From: JBCCEV01 sp039030125 | Lineage (GTDB): Bacteria > Pseudomonadota > Gammaproteobacteria > Ga0077536 | Length of the DNA stretch: 43,188 nt | Direction: 5' to 3' | NCBI GenBank assembly: GCA_039030125.1 | Contig: JBCCEV010000012.1 | Coordinates: 1 to 43,188 of the forward strand | In this document: positions 7,651 to 15,927 of the stretch, piece by piece | Layout: each line of letters begins with the position of its first letter | How positions within the stretch are numbered: the first letter of the stretch is position 1 | Translations under genes and position numbers: made by a program | Notes under the pieces: model-generated | Told to the model about the DNA's origin: nothing | Seen by the model: the letters and a program-made list of their open reading frames with translations, nothing else | Databases searched by the model: none

Positions 7651-8633
7651 ATCTAAGCTCACGTGATCTGATCAGCGAGCCTCTGCGAGTCGATGAGTTT
7701 GAAGCAGCCCAAGCACTGGTTTATGACTATCTGAAACCAACGCCGGAAATTCAATGGCCCTTGCTTAGTGAGGCGCTGAATTGCGAAGTATGGGTGAAAC
7801 ATGAGAATCATTTGCCGACCGGCGCGTTCAAAGTTCGCGGTGGCTTGTGGTACCAGTCTCAATTAGTGAGCCAACACTCGGATTGCCCGGGCGTGATTGC
7901 CGCCACGCGCGGGAATCATGGGCAGAGCGTCGCTTTTGCCGCCCGGCATTTTGATTTGCGCGCCGTGGTCGTTGTTCCATTCGGAAACAGCGTTGATAAA
8001 AATCGCGCAATGAAAGCATTGGGTGCTGAGCTTATCGAGCAGGGCAAGGACTTCGACGAAGCCTTGGTGTTCGCCAGAACGCTTGTTGAGCAAGAAGGCT
8101 TGCATTTCATGCCGAGCTTTAACGCGACCTTGGTCCAAGGTGTGGGGACCTACGCGCTGGAGCTATTTAGTGAGTTATCCAACTTGGATTACGTTTTCGT
8201 GCCGATTGGATTGGGATCTGGGATTTGCGGCACGGTCGCCGTGCGTGACGCCCTAGGTCTAGACACAAAAATCATCGGCGTGGTCGCGAGCGGCGCCGAT
8301 GCTTATCGACGGTCGCTGCAAAGCGGCCGCTCGATTGCAACCGACGCGGCGGAAACGATTGCCGACGGCCTTGCGGTTCGGATCCCTAACGATGCGGCGC
8401 TTGCCTATATCAAGGCCGGGGTTGAATCAATCGTGGCGGTTAACGATGAACAGATCCTGGGAGCGATGAAACTGCTTTATGAAACCGCGCACAACGTTGC
8501 CGAAGGAGCGGGCAGCGCGAGTATCGCTGCGCTGATGAGCAACCAGGAAATAGTACGTGGCAAGCGCGTTGGAGTGGTGTTGTCCGGCGGTAACGTCGAT
8601 GCGTCCCTATTTCAGCAAGCGCTGCGTTCATGA
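7647..8633 (+). CDS. PLP enzyme of the serine/threonine dehydratase (racemase) family, fold type II
   Basis: 328 residues, the length of catabolic threonine dehydratases and serine racemases, without a C-terminal ACT regulatory domain. The PLP lysine is K62 in the motif PTGAFKVRGG. NHGQ at 90-93 contacts the substrate carboxylate, the phosphate loop GLGSG is at 188-192, and SGGN lies near the C terminus. The first group of residues matches family enzymes that deaminate or racemise L-Ser, L-Thr or 3-hydroxyaspartate. It overlaps genes on both sides by 4 bp. Choosing dehydratase over racemase is not possible by eye. Confidence 0.85.
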   Translation: MNLSSRDLISEPLRVDEFEAAQALVYDYLKPTPEIQWPLLSEALNCEVWVKHENHLPTGAFKVRGGLWYQSQLVSQHSDCPGVIAATRGNHGQSVAFAARHFDLRAVVVVPFGNSVDKNRAMKALGAELIEQGKDFDEALVFARTLVEQEGLHFMPSFNATLVQGVGTYALELFSELSNLDYVFVPIGLGSGICGTVAVRDALGLDTKIIGVVASGADAYRRSLQSGRSIATDAAETIADGLAVRIPNDAALAYIKAGVESIVAVNDEQILGAMKLLYETAHNVAEGAGSASIAALMSNQEIVRGKRVGVVLSGGNVDASLFQQALRS

Positions 8634-9118
8634 AACGATATTTTGAAGAGCTGGCACGCTATAACCAATGGGCGAACCAACGGATCTACTCGGCGGCTGC
8701 CGCTTTGCGTCTAGAAGATTATCATCGCGAGCTCGGCGCGTTTTTCGCCAGCGTGCACGGCACCCTCAATCATATTTTGGTGGGCGATAGGATATGGTTG
8801 AAGCGTTTTACCGGTGAGGGACAAGCGCCAGCGAGGCTTGATGAAGTTATGACCAAAGACCGCGAAGCGCTGCGGGAAATGCGCGAGCGAGAGGACCGCC
8901 GCATTTGCAGTTTCATCGACGTCCTTGATGATGCGCGGCTCCACCAAGAGTTGGTGTATCAGAACATGTCAGGCCGAAAGTTTGCCGATCCGTTTGCACA
9001 ATTGCTTGGCCATTTTTTCAATCACCAAACGCACCATCGTGGTCAGGCACATGCGTTGCTGACGCAACTGAACGAACAAGCACCATCCCTTGATCTCGTC
9101 GCGATGATGCGCGAATAA
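8630..9118 (+). CDS. DinB-family four-helix metal-binding protein
   Basis: 162 residues forming a DinB/YfiT-like four-helix bundle. The expected metal triad is H48 (HGTLNHIL), H132 and H136 (NHQTHHRGQ). The conserved start RYNQWAN is typical of the proteobacterial branch. Known members act as thiol-dependent transferases or remain uncharacterised; despite the name, this is not the polymerase DinB. The start ATG overlaps the stop of the PLP enzyme gene. Confidence 0.8.
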   Translation: MKRYFEELARYNQWANQRIYSAAAALRLEDYHRELGAFFASVHGTLNHILVGDRIWLKRFTGEGQAPARLDEVMTKDREALREMREREDRRICSFIDVLDDARLHQELVYQNMSGRKFADPFAQLLGHFFNHQTHHRGQAHALLTQLNEQAPSLDLVAMMRE

Positions 9119-9146
9119 CCTCGTAATTTATCTAGGAGCCGGTTCC

Positions 9147-9806
9147 ATGAAAGAAACTCGAACGCTTGCCGCAATTCTCTATGATGATTTCGAACTGCTC
9201 GACCTTTACGGTCCTCTTGAAATGTTCGGGACCTTGGGAAAGGCCGTTGAAATCGTAACAGTGGCTCACCAAAAAGGTGCGGTCGCCTCGACTCAAGGTC
9301 CGCAAACGGTTGCGACCTACGATTTCAATGACTGTCCGCGGCCGGATTTAGTCTTAGTGCCCGGCGGTATCGGTACTTTCGCTGCCATGGAAGATGAGGC
9401 CCTGCTCGAGTTTTTGCGCACCGGGGCGGACACCGCGCAAGTGACGATGTCGGTCTGTTCTGGTTCCGCCATTCTCGCCAAAGCCGGTTTGCTGGAGGGG
9501 CGTGCGGCGACCTCCAACAAGCAATTTTTCACGATGCTTGCCGCCGCCGGGCCCAACACCAACTGGGTTGAATCGGCGCGTTGGGTCGAAGACGGCAGCT
9601 TCGTAACCTCATCGGGGGTGTCGGCTGGCACGGATATGGCGCTGGCCGTGATTGCGAAGTTATATGGTCGCGAGACGGCCGAGAAAATCGCCGCTTATAC
9701 CGAATACACTTGGCATACCGACGCGGATATTGACCCTTTTGTCTCCTATCTGGACGCCGGCGATATGGGCGAAGTAATGGAAGTGCTAGGGCGCGGTGCG
9801 GCCTGA
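9147..9806 (+). CDS. DJ-1/PfpI family protein (isonitrile-hydratase-like)
   Basis: 219 residues with the class I glutamine-amidotransferase-like fold. The N-terminal ILYDDFELLDLYGPLEMF corresponds to the region around the acidic residue of the DJ-1 site. PDLVLVPGG and the nucleophile elbow MSVCSGSAIL (C104) follow, then AATSNKQFF. The segment after C104 is closest to isonitrile hydratase and AraC-attached DJ-1 domains; there is no HTH domain here. TAGGAG precedes the ATG. Function could be a hydratase, glyoxalase III or stress protein; only the fold is firm. 28 bp separate it from the DinB-like gene. Confidence 0.82.
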   Translation: MKETRTLAAILYDDFELLDLYGPLEMFGTLGKAVEIVTVAHQKGAVASTQGPQTVATYDFNDCPRPDLVLVPGGIGTFAAMEDEALLEFLRTGADTAQVTMSVCSGSAILAKAGLLEGRAATSNKQFFTMLAAAGPNTNWVESARWVEDGSFVTSSGVSAGTDMALAVIAKLYGRETAEKIAAYTEYTWHTDADIDPFVSYLDAGDMGEVMEVLGRGAA

Positions 9807-9833
9807 GTACCGCCCGCAGGGGATCGTTACCAA

Positions 9834-10208
9834 CTAACCCCAGGGCAAGGGCATTGGCTGGTTGTGCTCATCAAACACCTCGACCGGCGCCATCGCCAAG
9901 GTCGCCACGATGTTCAGATCCTCGTCCCCCGCGTTGCAAATTTGGTGCACAACGTTGGCTGGGATCAGCAGCGTCTCGTCGGCGCCGAAGAACACTTCTT
10001 TGTCTTCGAATTTGCATACGCCTTTGCCGGTGGAGCACATAATCACTTCTTCGCAGTCATGTCGGTGCACGGGCGTTGCGGCGTGCGCGTCAATCGTTTG
10101 GCGCCAAACCTCAAATTGACCTAAGCCGTCTTTTTCGCCGGCCAGCGTTTGGTGCGCGAGGCCGGGCAAATGATGCATCTGTTGTGATGAGTTCTTGTTC
10201 ACTTTCAT
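9834..10208 (-). CDS. Single-domain cupin protein
   Basis: 124 residues with cupin motif 1 (H48, H50, E54 in PVHRHDCEEVI) and motif 2 (PANVVHQI, H88), giving the standard three-His/one-Glu metal site. The HxH-x3-E spacing is intact, so the protein should bind a metal ion. It might be a small dioxygenase, isomerase or ligand sensor. The start is 3 bp after the stop of the OlsF-like acyltransferase gene, so both are probably on one transcript. Confidence 0.8.
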   Translation of the reverse strand: MKVNKNSSQQMHHLPGLAHQTLAGEKDGLGQFEVWRQTIDAHAATPVHRHDCEEVIMCSTGKGVCKFEDKEVFFGADETLLIPANVVHQICNAGDEDLNIVATLAMAPVEVFDEHNQPMPLPWG

Positions 10209-10211
10209 CGT

Positions 10212-12053
10212 TTAGCTCCTGTGGGCAGGCAAGGAGGAGGTGGGTACCCCATGGTAGTCGAAAAACTTTCGTATCGGGCCATAACCCATGTAACGACCGA
10301 GCTGGCGACCATCGGCTTTGGTTAAGTCGACCCACAACAGGCAATCGATCGAGTTATTAAAATTTGGATCGACATTGAACCCCATAATCCGGCCATTGAG
10401 TTTTAAATACTGGCGCAAGAGAACCGGCACGCCTTTGTGATTGTCTTCGAGCACGTTGAGGAGGTCAGAGATGATGCGTAAATCCTCGACGTTCAAATCG
10501 GCCAAGCTTAGATTACCCTGCTTCACCCGGAAGGGCCGGCGCGGTTTAACCAAGCTTGTTCGTTGCGGTTCCATTTTTTGGTGACGCAAAAACTGCACGA
10601 TGAGTTGTTGCGACAAGGGGTGGTAGTCGTCGCTAATACTGACGGGACCAAACAGGATTTTGTAGCGTGGATTTTTTGCGACATAGGTTGCGATCCCGCG
10701 CCACAGCAACATCAATGAGGAGTGCGAACGCTGGTAGCGTGGGCTAACGAATGAGCGCCCGACCTCCAAGGATTGATAAAGATCGTCGGCGAGTTGTTTG
10801 TCGAGTTTGAATAAACTCTGGACGTATAACCCCGATAAGCCGAATTTGCGGAGTATTTCATCGCCATGCCCCAAGCGATAGCCGCCGGTGATTTCACGTG
10901 TCTCCTTATCCCAGACGAACAGGTGCCGGTAGTAGCTATCGAACAGATCCAAATCCGCGCTCTTCCCGGTTCCTTCGCCGACCGCGCGGAATGCGATCTC
11001 GCGCAGCCGGCCGATTTCCTGCAAGGTCCAGGGGATTTGATCGGCCGATGCGATGTAGACGTCGCGCTCACCGCTGCTGAGTAACTTTTGGGAGGCATCA
11101 AGTTCGCCAATCTCTTGCTCGATATGCTCGCACGGAATGGATCGGTGCATCGCGGTCAGCGGTCGCGAGTTGGTGGGCACACGGCCAATAGCGAATCGCG
11201 AACGGCCCGCGGATTTGGGCAACAAGTAGGTTTTGGTCTGCAAGTAAGCGGCCAGCGCACGTTTATCCTCAAACAACTGCAGAACCTCGGGCTCAATGGG
11301 CTTGCCGATTTCGGCATGAATCCGAGCACCTTTCTTGCGCAGCATTTCGCGGACCAAAAGTGCCGTGCGGATACTCGGGTGAACAAGACCTCCAAGTTGA
11401 AAAAGATTACTGTTTCGCCCGTCGAGATGAATGGGTATTACGGGCACGCCGCTGCGTTTGGCAAGCCAGGCGACGCCGGGATCCCAGTCAGGATCGACGA
11501 TTGTTTTGGTTCGTGGCCGCATACTGGAAACTTCACCACCGGGAAACATCACCAGCGCGCCGCCATTCTTTGCCCAACCCAGCGCCTCGCGAACCCCAGA
11601 AAAGTTAAACCGTTTGGCCCCCTCGCCGCCGAAAGGATCGATTTGCACGAACAACTCGCGCAGCTCCACGAAATTCGTAAGGAAATGATTTGCCATCAGG
11701 CGCACGTCCTCGCGTCGACGCATCATCAGATCCACGAGCGCTAGGCCATCGAGACCACCGTGCGGGTGATTAACGACGATGAGGCAGCCGCCGTGCTCAG
11801 GGATCCGGTTGAGTTTGTGCGCCTCAGCGTGGACGCTCACGCCCAGCTCGTCGAGCGCCAAGGCCGCAAATTCATTGGGATCGCTGGCCGGCGCAATTTG
11901 ATGATAGCGGCGTGTGAGTTCAGCAAAGCCGAGTGCCCGGTCCGCCATGAAAGCCAGAGCGGCGCCGAGGCGGCCGTATTTCGACAGGTACGGACTTAAG
12001 GTAAACGCCGGGCGTCCATGCGCGACTTCATTTCGAATCTCGGAGTCGCTCAT
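10212..12053 (-). CDS. Bifunctional acyltransferase: N-terminal LPLAT plus C-terminal GNAT, OlsF-like (ornithine lipid synthesis)
   Basis: 613 residues with two catalytic domains. Residues about 80-290 form a lysophospholipid acyltransferase: NHPHGGLD at 95-102 is the variant of the NHx4D catalytic motif seen in the hemolysin/OlsA-like branch, and MFPGGE at 169-174 is the glycerol-side motif. Residues about 325-490 form an OlsB-like GNAT domain, with EVGRSFV at 430-436 as its conserved strand and loop. OlsF of Serratia has this order: the C-terminal part N-acylates ornithine with a 3-hydroxyacyl chain and the N-terminal part O-acylates the lyso-lipid. The function is inferred from this layout. 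Membrane-associated. An alternative is an uncharacterised N-acyl-amino-acid lipid synthase. Confidence 0.75.
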   Translation of the reverse strand: MSDSEIRNEVAHGRPAFTLSPYLSKYGRLGAALAFMADRALGFAELTRRYHQIAPASDPNEFAALALDELGVSVHAEAHKLNRIPEHGGCLIVVNHPHGGLDGLALVDLMMRRREDVRLMANHFLTNFVELRELFVQIDPFGGEGAKRFNFSGVREALGWAKNGGALVMFPGGEVSSMRPRTKTIVDPDWDPGVAWLAKRSGVPVIPIHLDGRNSNLFQLGGLVHPSIRTALLVREMLRKKGARIHAEIGKPIEPEVLQLFEDKRALAAYLQTKTYLLPKSAGRSRFAIGRVPTNSRPLTAMHRSIPCEHIEQEIGELDASQKLLSSGERDVYIASADQIPWTLQEIGRLREIAFRAVGEGTGKSADLDLFDSYYRHLFVWDKETREITGGYRLGHGDEILRKFGLSGLYVQSLFKLDKQLADDLYQSLEVGRSFVSPRYQRSHSSLMLLWRGIATYVAKNPRYKILFGPVSISDDYHPLSQQLIVQFLRHQKMEPQRTSLVKPRRPFRVKQGNLSLADLNVEDLRIISDLLNVLEDNHKGVPVLLRQYLKLNGRIMGFNVDPNFNNSIDCLLWVDLTKADGRQLGRYMGYGPIRKFFDYHGVPTSSLPAHRS

Positions 12054-12188
12054 AAAAGCCGGTTAATTTGCGAGAAAATGCCGAAAATCGCTTCGCCCTT
12101 GGTACAATTTGCAGCCCGGCGAACTATATCACGATGGCGCCGCAGAAGTGCTGAAATTTCCGGGTTTGAACGAATTTTAAGAGGGTTT

Positions 12189-13007
12189 ATGTCGCACTGG
12201 TCACTAGAAGATATCGCCTGGGATCAGGTGCGCCCCGGTTGCGTTGATGCACCGCTGCTGGCCGCGATCAAAACGGCCGCGCTGGTAGAGGCCAACAGCG
12301 CCGACTATGTCGCTTACCTCCATTCAGTATTTGGCAACGATCCGGAGTTCATGGCGGCCGCCTCCCGGTGGGGTGAAGAAGAGGCTCAGCATGGTGAAGC
12401 GCTGGGACGGTGGGCCGAAGCCATTGACCCCGAATTCGATTTTCAACACAGCCTGGCAATTTTCCGAGATGGCTATCAGATCCCGGTGGAAGTGGAAGAT
12501 TCGGTTCGCGGGTCCCGCACCGGTGAGTTGCTGGCGCGCTGCGTCGTGGAATCCGGCACCTGTTCTTTCTATTCCGCCGTGCGCGACGCTACCCAGGAGC
12601 CGGTTCTAAAACAGATTTGCGGGCATATCGCCCAGGACGAGGCGCAACACTACCAATTGTTCTATGTGCATATGCGGCGCTATGCCAAGACTCAGCCGCT
12701 GTCGGTGTTGCGCCGCTTGCAGATTGCCGGCGGCCGTATCGCGGAGACTTCAGATGACGAGCTGACCTACGCGTATTACAGTGCCAACGTCGCCGGGTCG
12801 CAGGCGGGCTATGCGCGCAGAGATTACGCGAAACGCTATCAGAATACCGCCACCAGCCTCTACGAGGAACAGCATGTCGTCACCGTGATTCGGATGGTGT
12901 GGCGCGCAATCGGCTTCAACCCTTTGGGCGCCTTAGCCCAAGTGGTGGCGAAATGTAGCTGGCTACTCTTACGTTGGCGGACCGCAGAGCTTCGCGCTGT
13001 GCGTTAA
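12189..13007 (+). CDS. Ferritin-like di-iron protein
   Basis: 272 residues from the ATG at 12189, which has AAGAGG just upstream; the frame opens earlier but the upstream extension is basic and unlike the fold. The helical bundle carries the di-iron pattern E34, E65-x2-H68 (EEAQH), E121 (VVESGTCSFY) and E151-x2-H154 (DEAQH). This is the arrangement of ferritin-like oxygenases, acyl-ACP desaturases and related hydroxylases. The long helix near 205-250 and the basic C terminus are extra. It is divergent from the OlsF-like gene (135 bp between starts) and overlaps the hydroxylase gene on the other strand by 4 bp. Action on lipid is inferred from the context. Confidence 0.75.
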   Translation: MSHWSLEDIAWDQVRPGCVDAPLLAAIKTAALVEANSADYVAYLHSVFGNDPEFMAAASRWGEEEAQHGEALGRWAEAIDPEFDFQHSLAIFRDGYQIPVEVEDSVRGSRTGELLARCVVESGTCSFYSAVRDATQEPVLKQICGHIAQDEAQHYQLFYVHMRRYAKTQPLSVLRRLQIAGGRIAETSDDELTYAYYSANVAGSQAGYARRDYAKRYQNTATSLYEEQHVVTVIRMVWRAIGFNPLGALAQVVAKCSWLLLRWRTAELRAVR

Positions 13008-13891
13008 GGCGCCGCTAAATCCTCGATTTCCTTGCCCAATAAGGATGGCTGCGCTTGATATCTGCGCCACATGAATGGCGCCATGAGCTGCCCCCACAGT
13101 TTGTTGGGAATGGCGTCACTGATACCGAGATTTCCGACGTTTTCTGAGGGTTTGTAGAGGTAGGTGCCGAAGAGCTGATCCCAGAGCATGAGATTCTCGC
13201 CGTAATTCGTATTGCTCTCTCCAACGATGCTCGAATGGTGCCAGCGGTGGAGATTCGGCGTATTGAAGACCCAATTCATGACGTTGCAATTCATGTCAAC
13301 GTTACAGTGGGTAAGAACGCCGATATAGGCGGTAATTGCGCTGATCCAAACGATTGCGTCGATCGACAGCCCACACAGCAACATGATCACCGCCCCGGCA
13401 CTGACGCTGGCCAATGAATCGACAAAGTGAAACCGTCCCGTGTTCACAAGCCATAGTTTCTTCACGCTATGGTGAACGGCGTGAAATCGCCAGAGGAGTG
13501 GCCACTGGTGGGCGATCCGGTGCGCCCAGTAGAGTCCGAATTCAGAAATAATCAAACCGATCCCGACCTGGCCCCACAGCGGCAGCTCTGCGAGGGGCCC
13601 CGCAAGGTCCTCTGGGATCAAGCCTAAGGTCATGAACTGAATAAGCAGGATCTGCACGAGTCCTTTGTTGAGGACCGTGTGTCCGACGTCGGCGCCCAAC
13701 TGACCGTCACCTTGGCGCCACAGAGGACGGTATGGCATGAGCCGCTCCAGCAGCAGGAGCCAAACGATAATCCAAACGTAGGAGATGTTGAAGAAGAGCG
13801 TCGGCTCGCCGCGCGCGAAACCAAACGCCAAGATCGCGCATGATGAAAGCAGGAGGTAAGGCCACGCGATGGCGGCAACGAGCGCTCGCAT
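13004..13891 (-). CDS. Fatty acid hydroxylase / sterol desaturase superfamily membrane protein
   Basis: 295 residues. Hydrophobic helices lie near 5-25, 35-50, 75-92, 107-123 and 160-195. The three histidine boxes of the superfamily are present: HRIAH (124-128), HAVHH (137-141) and HRWHH (215-219), plus H195. These bind two irons and carry out O2-dependent hydroxylation or desaturation at the membrane. The family includes OlsE, which hydroxylates the ornithine head group of ornithine lipids in Rhizobium tropici, so the nearby OlsF-like gene makes an OlsE-type role worth testing. Other members act on sterols, carotenoids or alkylglycerols. Confidence 0.83.
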   Translation of the reverse strand: MRALVAAIAWPYLLLSSCAILAFGFARGEPTLFFNISYVWIIVWLLLLERLMPYRPLWRQGDGQLGADVGHTVLNKGLVQILLIQFMTLGLIPEDLAGPLAELPLWGQVGIGLIISEFGLYWAHRIAHQWPLLWRFHAVHHSVKKLWLVNTGRFHFVDSLASVSAGAVIMLLCGLSIDAIVWISAITAYIGVLTHCNVDMNCNVMNWVFNTPNLHRWHHSSIVGESNTNYGENLMLWDQLFGTYLYKPSENVGNLGISDAIPNKLWGQLMAPFMWRRYQAQPSLLGKEIEDLAAP

Positions 13892-13918
13892 AAAACGGGT
13901 GAAAGCTAAAGCCTGCGC

Positions 13919-14581
13919 CTAGTTTGCCGGAGTCGCGGCCACCTTGTCATGCAAAGAGCATTCATAACGTAGCGCGGTCGAAATCTGGTAGCGGTCAGTA
14001 TCTTTGTCGCGTGCGAGTCCGCATTTGACCTCGGTCGAGAGACGGTAGTTTTGCTGTTCGCGCGCAATGAGGAAGGTATAGCGGGGGCTGCAGTTCGAGG
14101 CACACCGCTGGTAAAGCTTTTTACCTTCTTCGCCACGTCCCTGTGAGAATTTCATAACCCATTCATTAATATCATCGACCGATTCGAATTGCTGATCCGC
14201 AAACCGCCAGGGATTGACTTGAGTTTGTTGCTCAAGCGTGAGGCAGATTTCGTCTTGGTCTTCTTCGGCAAGGAAGTCCATAGGTTCGACGCGGTAGACG
14301 ACTTGCGAGTCGGGCGAGCTAGTGCAATCGCGCCCGCAATCCACGGTCTTCTGCAGGCGCGGCTGGGCCAACGCTTCTTTTAGAAGATCGCCGGCTATGG
14401 CGCGAATTGACTCAGGGTGAGAGGCGATGTTCTTCATCAAACCGGCAGATCCAACCTCGCTATTGAGAGGCACCTCCAGATGACCTTTAGGGCAATTTGG
14501 GGCTGGTTCGGAAGCTGGCGCGTCGACCATATGCGCCATTAGGAAAATCATCACGGATCCTAGAATTTTCCCTTTATTCAT
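13919..14581 (-). CDS. Unrecognised secreted cysteine-rich protein
   Basis: 220 residues. I recognise no family. Residues 1-23 form a signal peptide (MNKGK, hydrophobic core, then APASE), so the product is probably exported. The mature part has eight cysteines, an even number, including VDCGRDC, RCASNC and two near the C terminus, which suggests up to four disulfides in the periplasm or outside. The middle is acidic (LAEEDQDEICL). A TlpA-like thiol-disulfide oxidoreductase is encoded upstream on the same strand, beyond an AT-rich region. The ribosome site at the ATG is weak. Confidence 0.6.
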   Translation of the reverse strand: MNKGKILGSVMIFLMAHMVDAPASEPAPNCPKGHLEVPLNSEVGSAGLMKNIASHPESIRAIAGDLLKEALAQPRLQKTVDCGRDCTSSPDSQVVYRVEPMDFLAEEDQDEICLTLEQQTQVNPWRFADQQFESVDDINEWVMKFSQGRGEEGKKLYQRCASNCSPRYTFLIAREQQNYRLSTEVKCGLARDKDTDRYQISTALRYECSLHDKVAATPAN

Positions 14582-14791
14582 AACGTTACCGTCGCTTCTT
14601 TGCTTTGATTTAAAATAAATATTAAAAAATAAACGATTTAGAATCGATAAATAAATAAAAAAATATTTATTTAAATATTTATATTTATATTTTGGGATTA
14701 AATCACAAATGAATCTTTGGTGCGATGCAAAATGATTGTAGATGCAAATTGCACCATTGTCATTTTTGGTGCCCGTATGCTGGACCGCGAG
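14582..14791 (-). promoter_or_regulatory. AT-rich upstream region of the secreted protein gene
   Basis: About 130 bases (14600-14715) are nearly all A and T, in sharp contrast with the flanking genes. They contain AAATATTTA (14661-14669) facing TAAATATTT (14672-14680), and CGATT-tag-AATCG (14634-14646). The region probably holds the minus-strand promoter of 13919-14581, with many possible -10 boxes, and is a natural target for curved-DNA or H-NS-like proteins. No single promoter can be fixed. Confidence 0.5.
14719..14755. repeat. Short direct and inverted repeats near the TlpA-like gene end
   Basis: GGTGC (14719-14723) and GCACC (14751-14755) are inverted around two near-identical direct copies, GATGCAAAAT (14724-14733) and GATGCAAATT (14741-14750), with starts 17 bp apart. 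TTTGGTGC occurs at 14716-14723 and again at 14765-14772. The arrangement could be a hairpin at the transcript end of the TlpA-like gene or a protein-binding site. Confidence 0.45.
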
Positions 14792-15304
14792 CTAGGGCGA
14801 CGTCGCGATCATCTTCTCAATCGCGTCGCGCGCCAGAGGGCCGGTTTGGTAGCCAGCGAGCCCACCCGCGGGATTAAACAGGAGGTAGGTTGGCGTGCCC
14901 TTGAACCCTTCATCGGTGAAGGCGCGGTAAACTTCGCCGAATGATTGGGGATCGCTGATCACAGTGGTGTAGCTCAGGTTTTCAGATTTCTCGTAATTCG
15001 CCACCTTGGCACCAGCGCCAAACCCGTCCAAGGCAATTCCCAAGACAACGGCGTCCTTGTCTTTGTGCGCGCTGTGGAAAGCAGAGATCATCGGCTGTTG
15101 TTGACGACAGACCCCGCAATAGGTCGTCCACGCCATCACCAGGGTCCATTTTCCGGCCGGGAAGTAATCGCCGAGCGCGACGGGCTCGCCGGCTAGATTC
15201 TGCGCGGCCAAGCCGCCAGCCGCCTGCGTGATGGGAGACCAATATGAGATCACCAAGGTGCACAGAGCGAAGGCGCGAAGGGGCGCAAGCATGGTGCGGC
15301 GCAT
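14792..15304 (-). CDS. TlpA/thioredoxin-like periplasmic oxidoreductase
   Basis: 170 residues. Residues 1-28 are a signal peptide ending TQA. The mature thioredoxin fold carries the active-site CGVC at 63-66 (TYCGVCRQQQP) and the cis-proline strand GTPTYLLF near 135. The CGVC dipeptide is unlike CGPC of cytoplasmic thioredoxin and resembles TlpA/ResA-type reductants, which reduce selected periplasmic disulfides. Its substrate is unknown; the cysteine-rich secreted protein downstream is a candidate. No Shine-Dalgarno is evident at the ATG. Confidence 0.82.
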   Translation of the reverse strand: MRRTMLAPLRAFALCTLVISYWSPITQAAGGLAAQNLAGEPVALGDYFPAGKWTLVMAWTTYCGVCRQQQPMISAFHSAHKDKDAVVLGIALDGFGAGAKVANYEKSENLSYTTVISDPQSFGEVYRAFTDEGFKGTPTYLLFNPAGGLAGYQTGPLARDAIEKMIATSP

Positions 15305-15422
15305 GAGTTAAACTCTGACGGGAAGGGCCCTATAGACCGCCGGAGCGCCCCAAAGTTTCCGGCTGTGAGTCACCGCGCCCAAAGTTACCAATAAGTCATC
15401 TTGGACGCGGATGGGCAGGCGC

Positions 15423-15881
15423 CTAAGCCGCCTTGCTTTGGGCCTGGTGGAATGCCTCGAGACGACGCAATTCCTCCCAGCCTAGATAGCTGGTAAAGCC
15501 GGCGTCTTCCTCAAAAAACAAGACCGGCCCATTGCAAATAAATAAGTATTCGGTGTCCTCAAGCGCAGTCGTGGCACCGTGAATCATGCCATTGGGTTCG
15601 TAGATGTAGTCGCCCGCATCCAGGGTGCCGTCTCGAACCTGCAGCTTGCCGGTCATGATGAACGTGTGTGATGCGGACAGGTGTTTGTGTTGCGGCGCGG
15701 AAAATCCTTTGAGCCAGCGAAACAAAACGGCCCAAGAGCCCGACTCAGAACCTGTCCATAACACTTTTAGAAAAGCGCGCTCAGGATCCATGGGCATCGG
15801 CACCCACGGTTTGTCGCCGGTTTTGACGAGCGTATCCAGCAATTGCGGATTGATTGGGGAAATATCTTGTTGCATCGCCAT
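15423..15881 (-). CDS. Cupin-domain protein (ChrR/dihydroxyacetophenone-dioxygenase-like)
   Basis: 152 residues from the ATG at 15881, chosen because AGGAG lies 7 bases upstream; the frame continues upstream but into the next coding region. Cupin residues are H65 and H67 in APQHKHLSASHTF, and H101 in PNGMIHGATTA. The LKVLWTGSESGSWAVLFRWLKGF block matches a family that includes a 2,4'-dihydroxyacetophenone dioxygenase and ChrR-like cupins. It lies 46 bp downstream of an LLM oxidoreductase gene on the same strand, so the two may form a small oxidative unit. The substrate is unknown. Confidence 0.75.
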   Translation of the reverse strand: MAMQQDISPINPQLLDTLVKTGDKPWVPMPMDPERAFLKVLWTGSESGSWAVLFRWLKGFSAPQHKHLSASHTFIMTGKLQVRDGTLDAGDYIYEPNGMIHGATTALEDTEYLFICNGPVLFFEEDAGFTSYLGWEELRRLEAFHQAQSKAA

Positions 15882-15927
15882 GTGATTTCTCCTGGCTTGG
15901 GTAGTAGGTGTCTCGATAGACTTAAAG

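Noticed and set aside
11088..11744. Plus-strand open frame of 218 codons
   Set aside because: It is antiparallel to the acyltransferase domain of the OlsF-like gene, whose motifs are intact.
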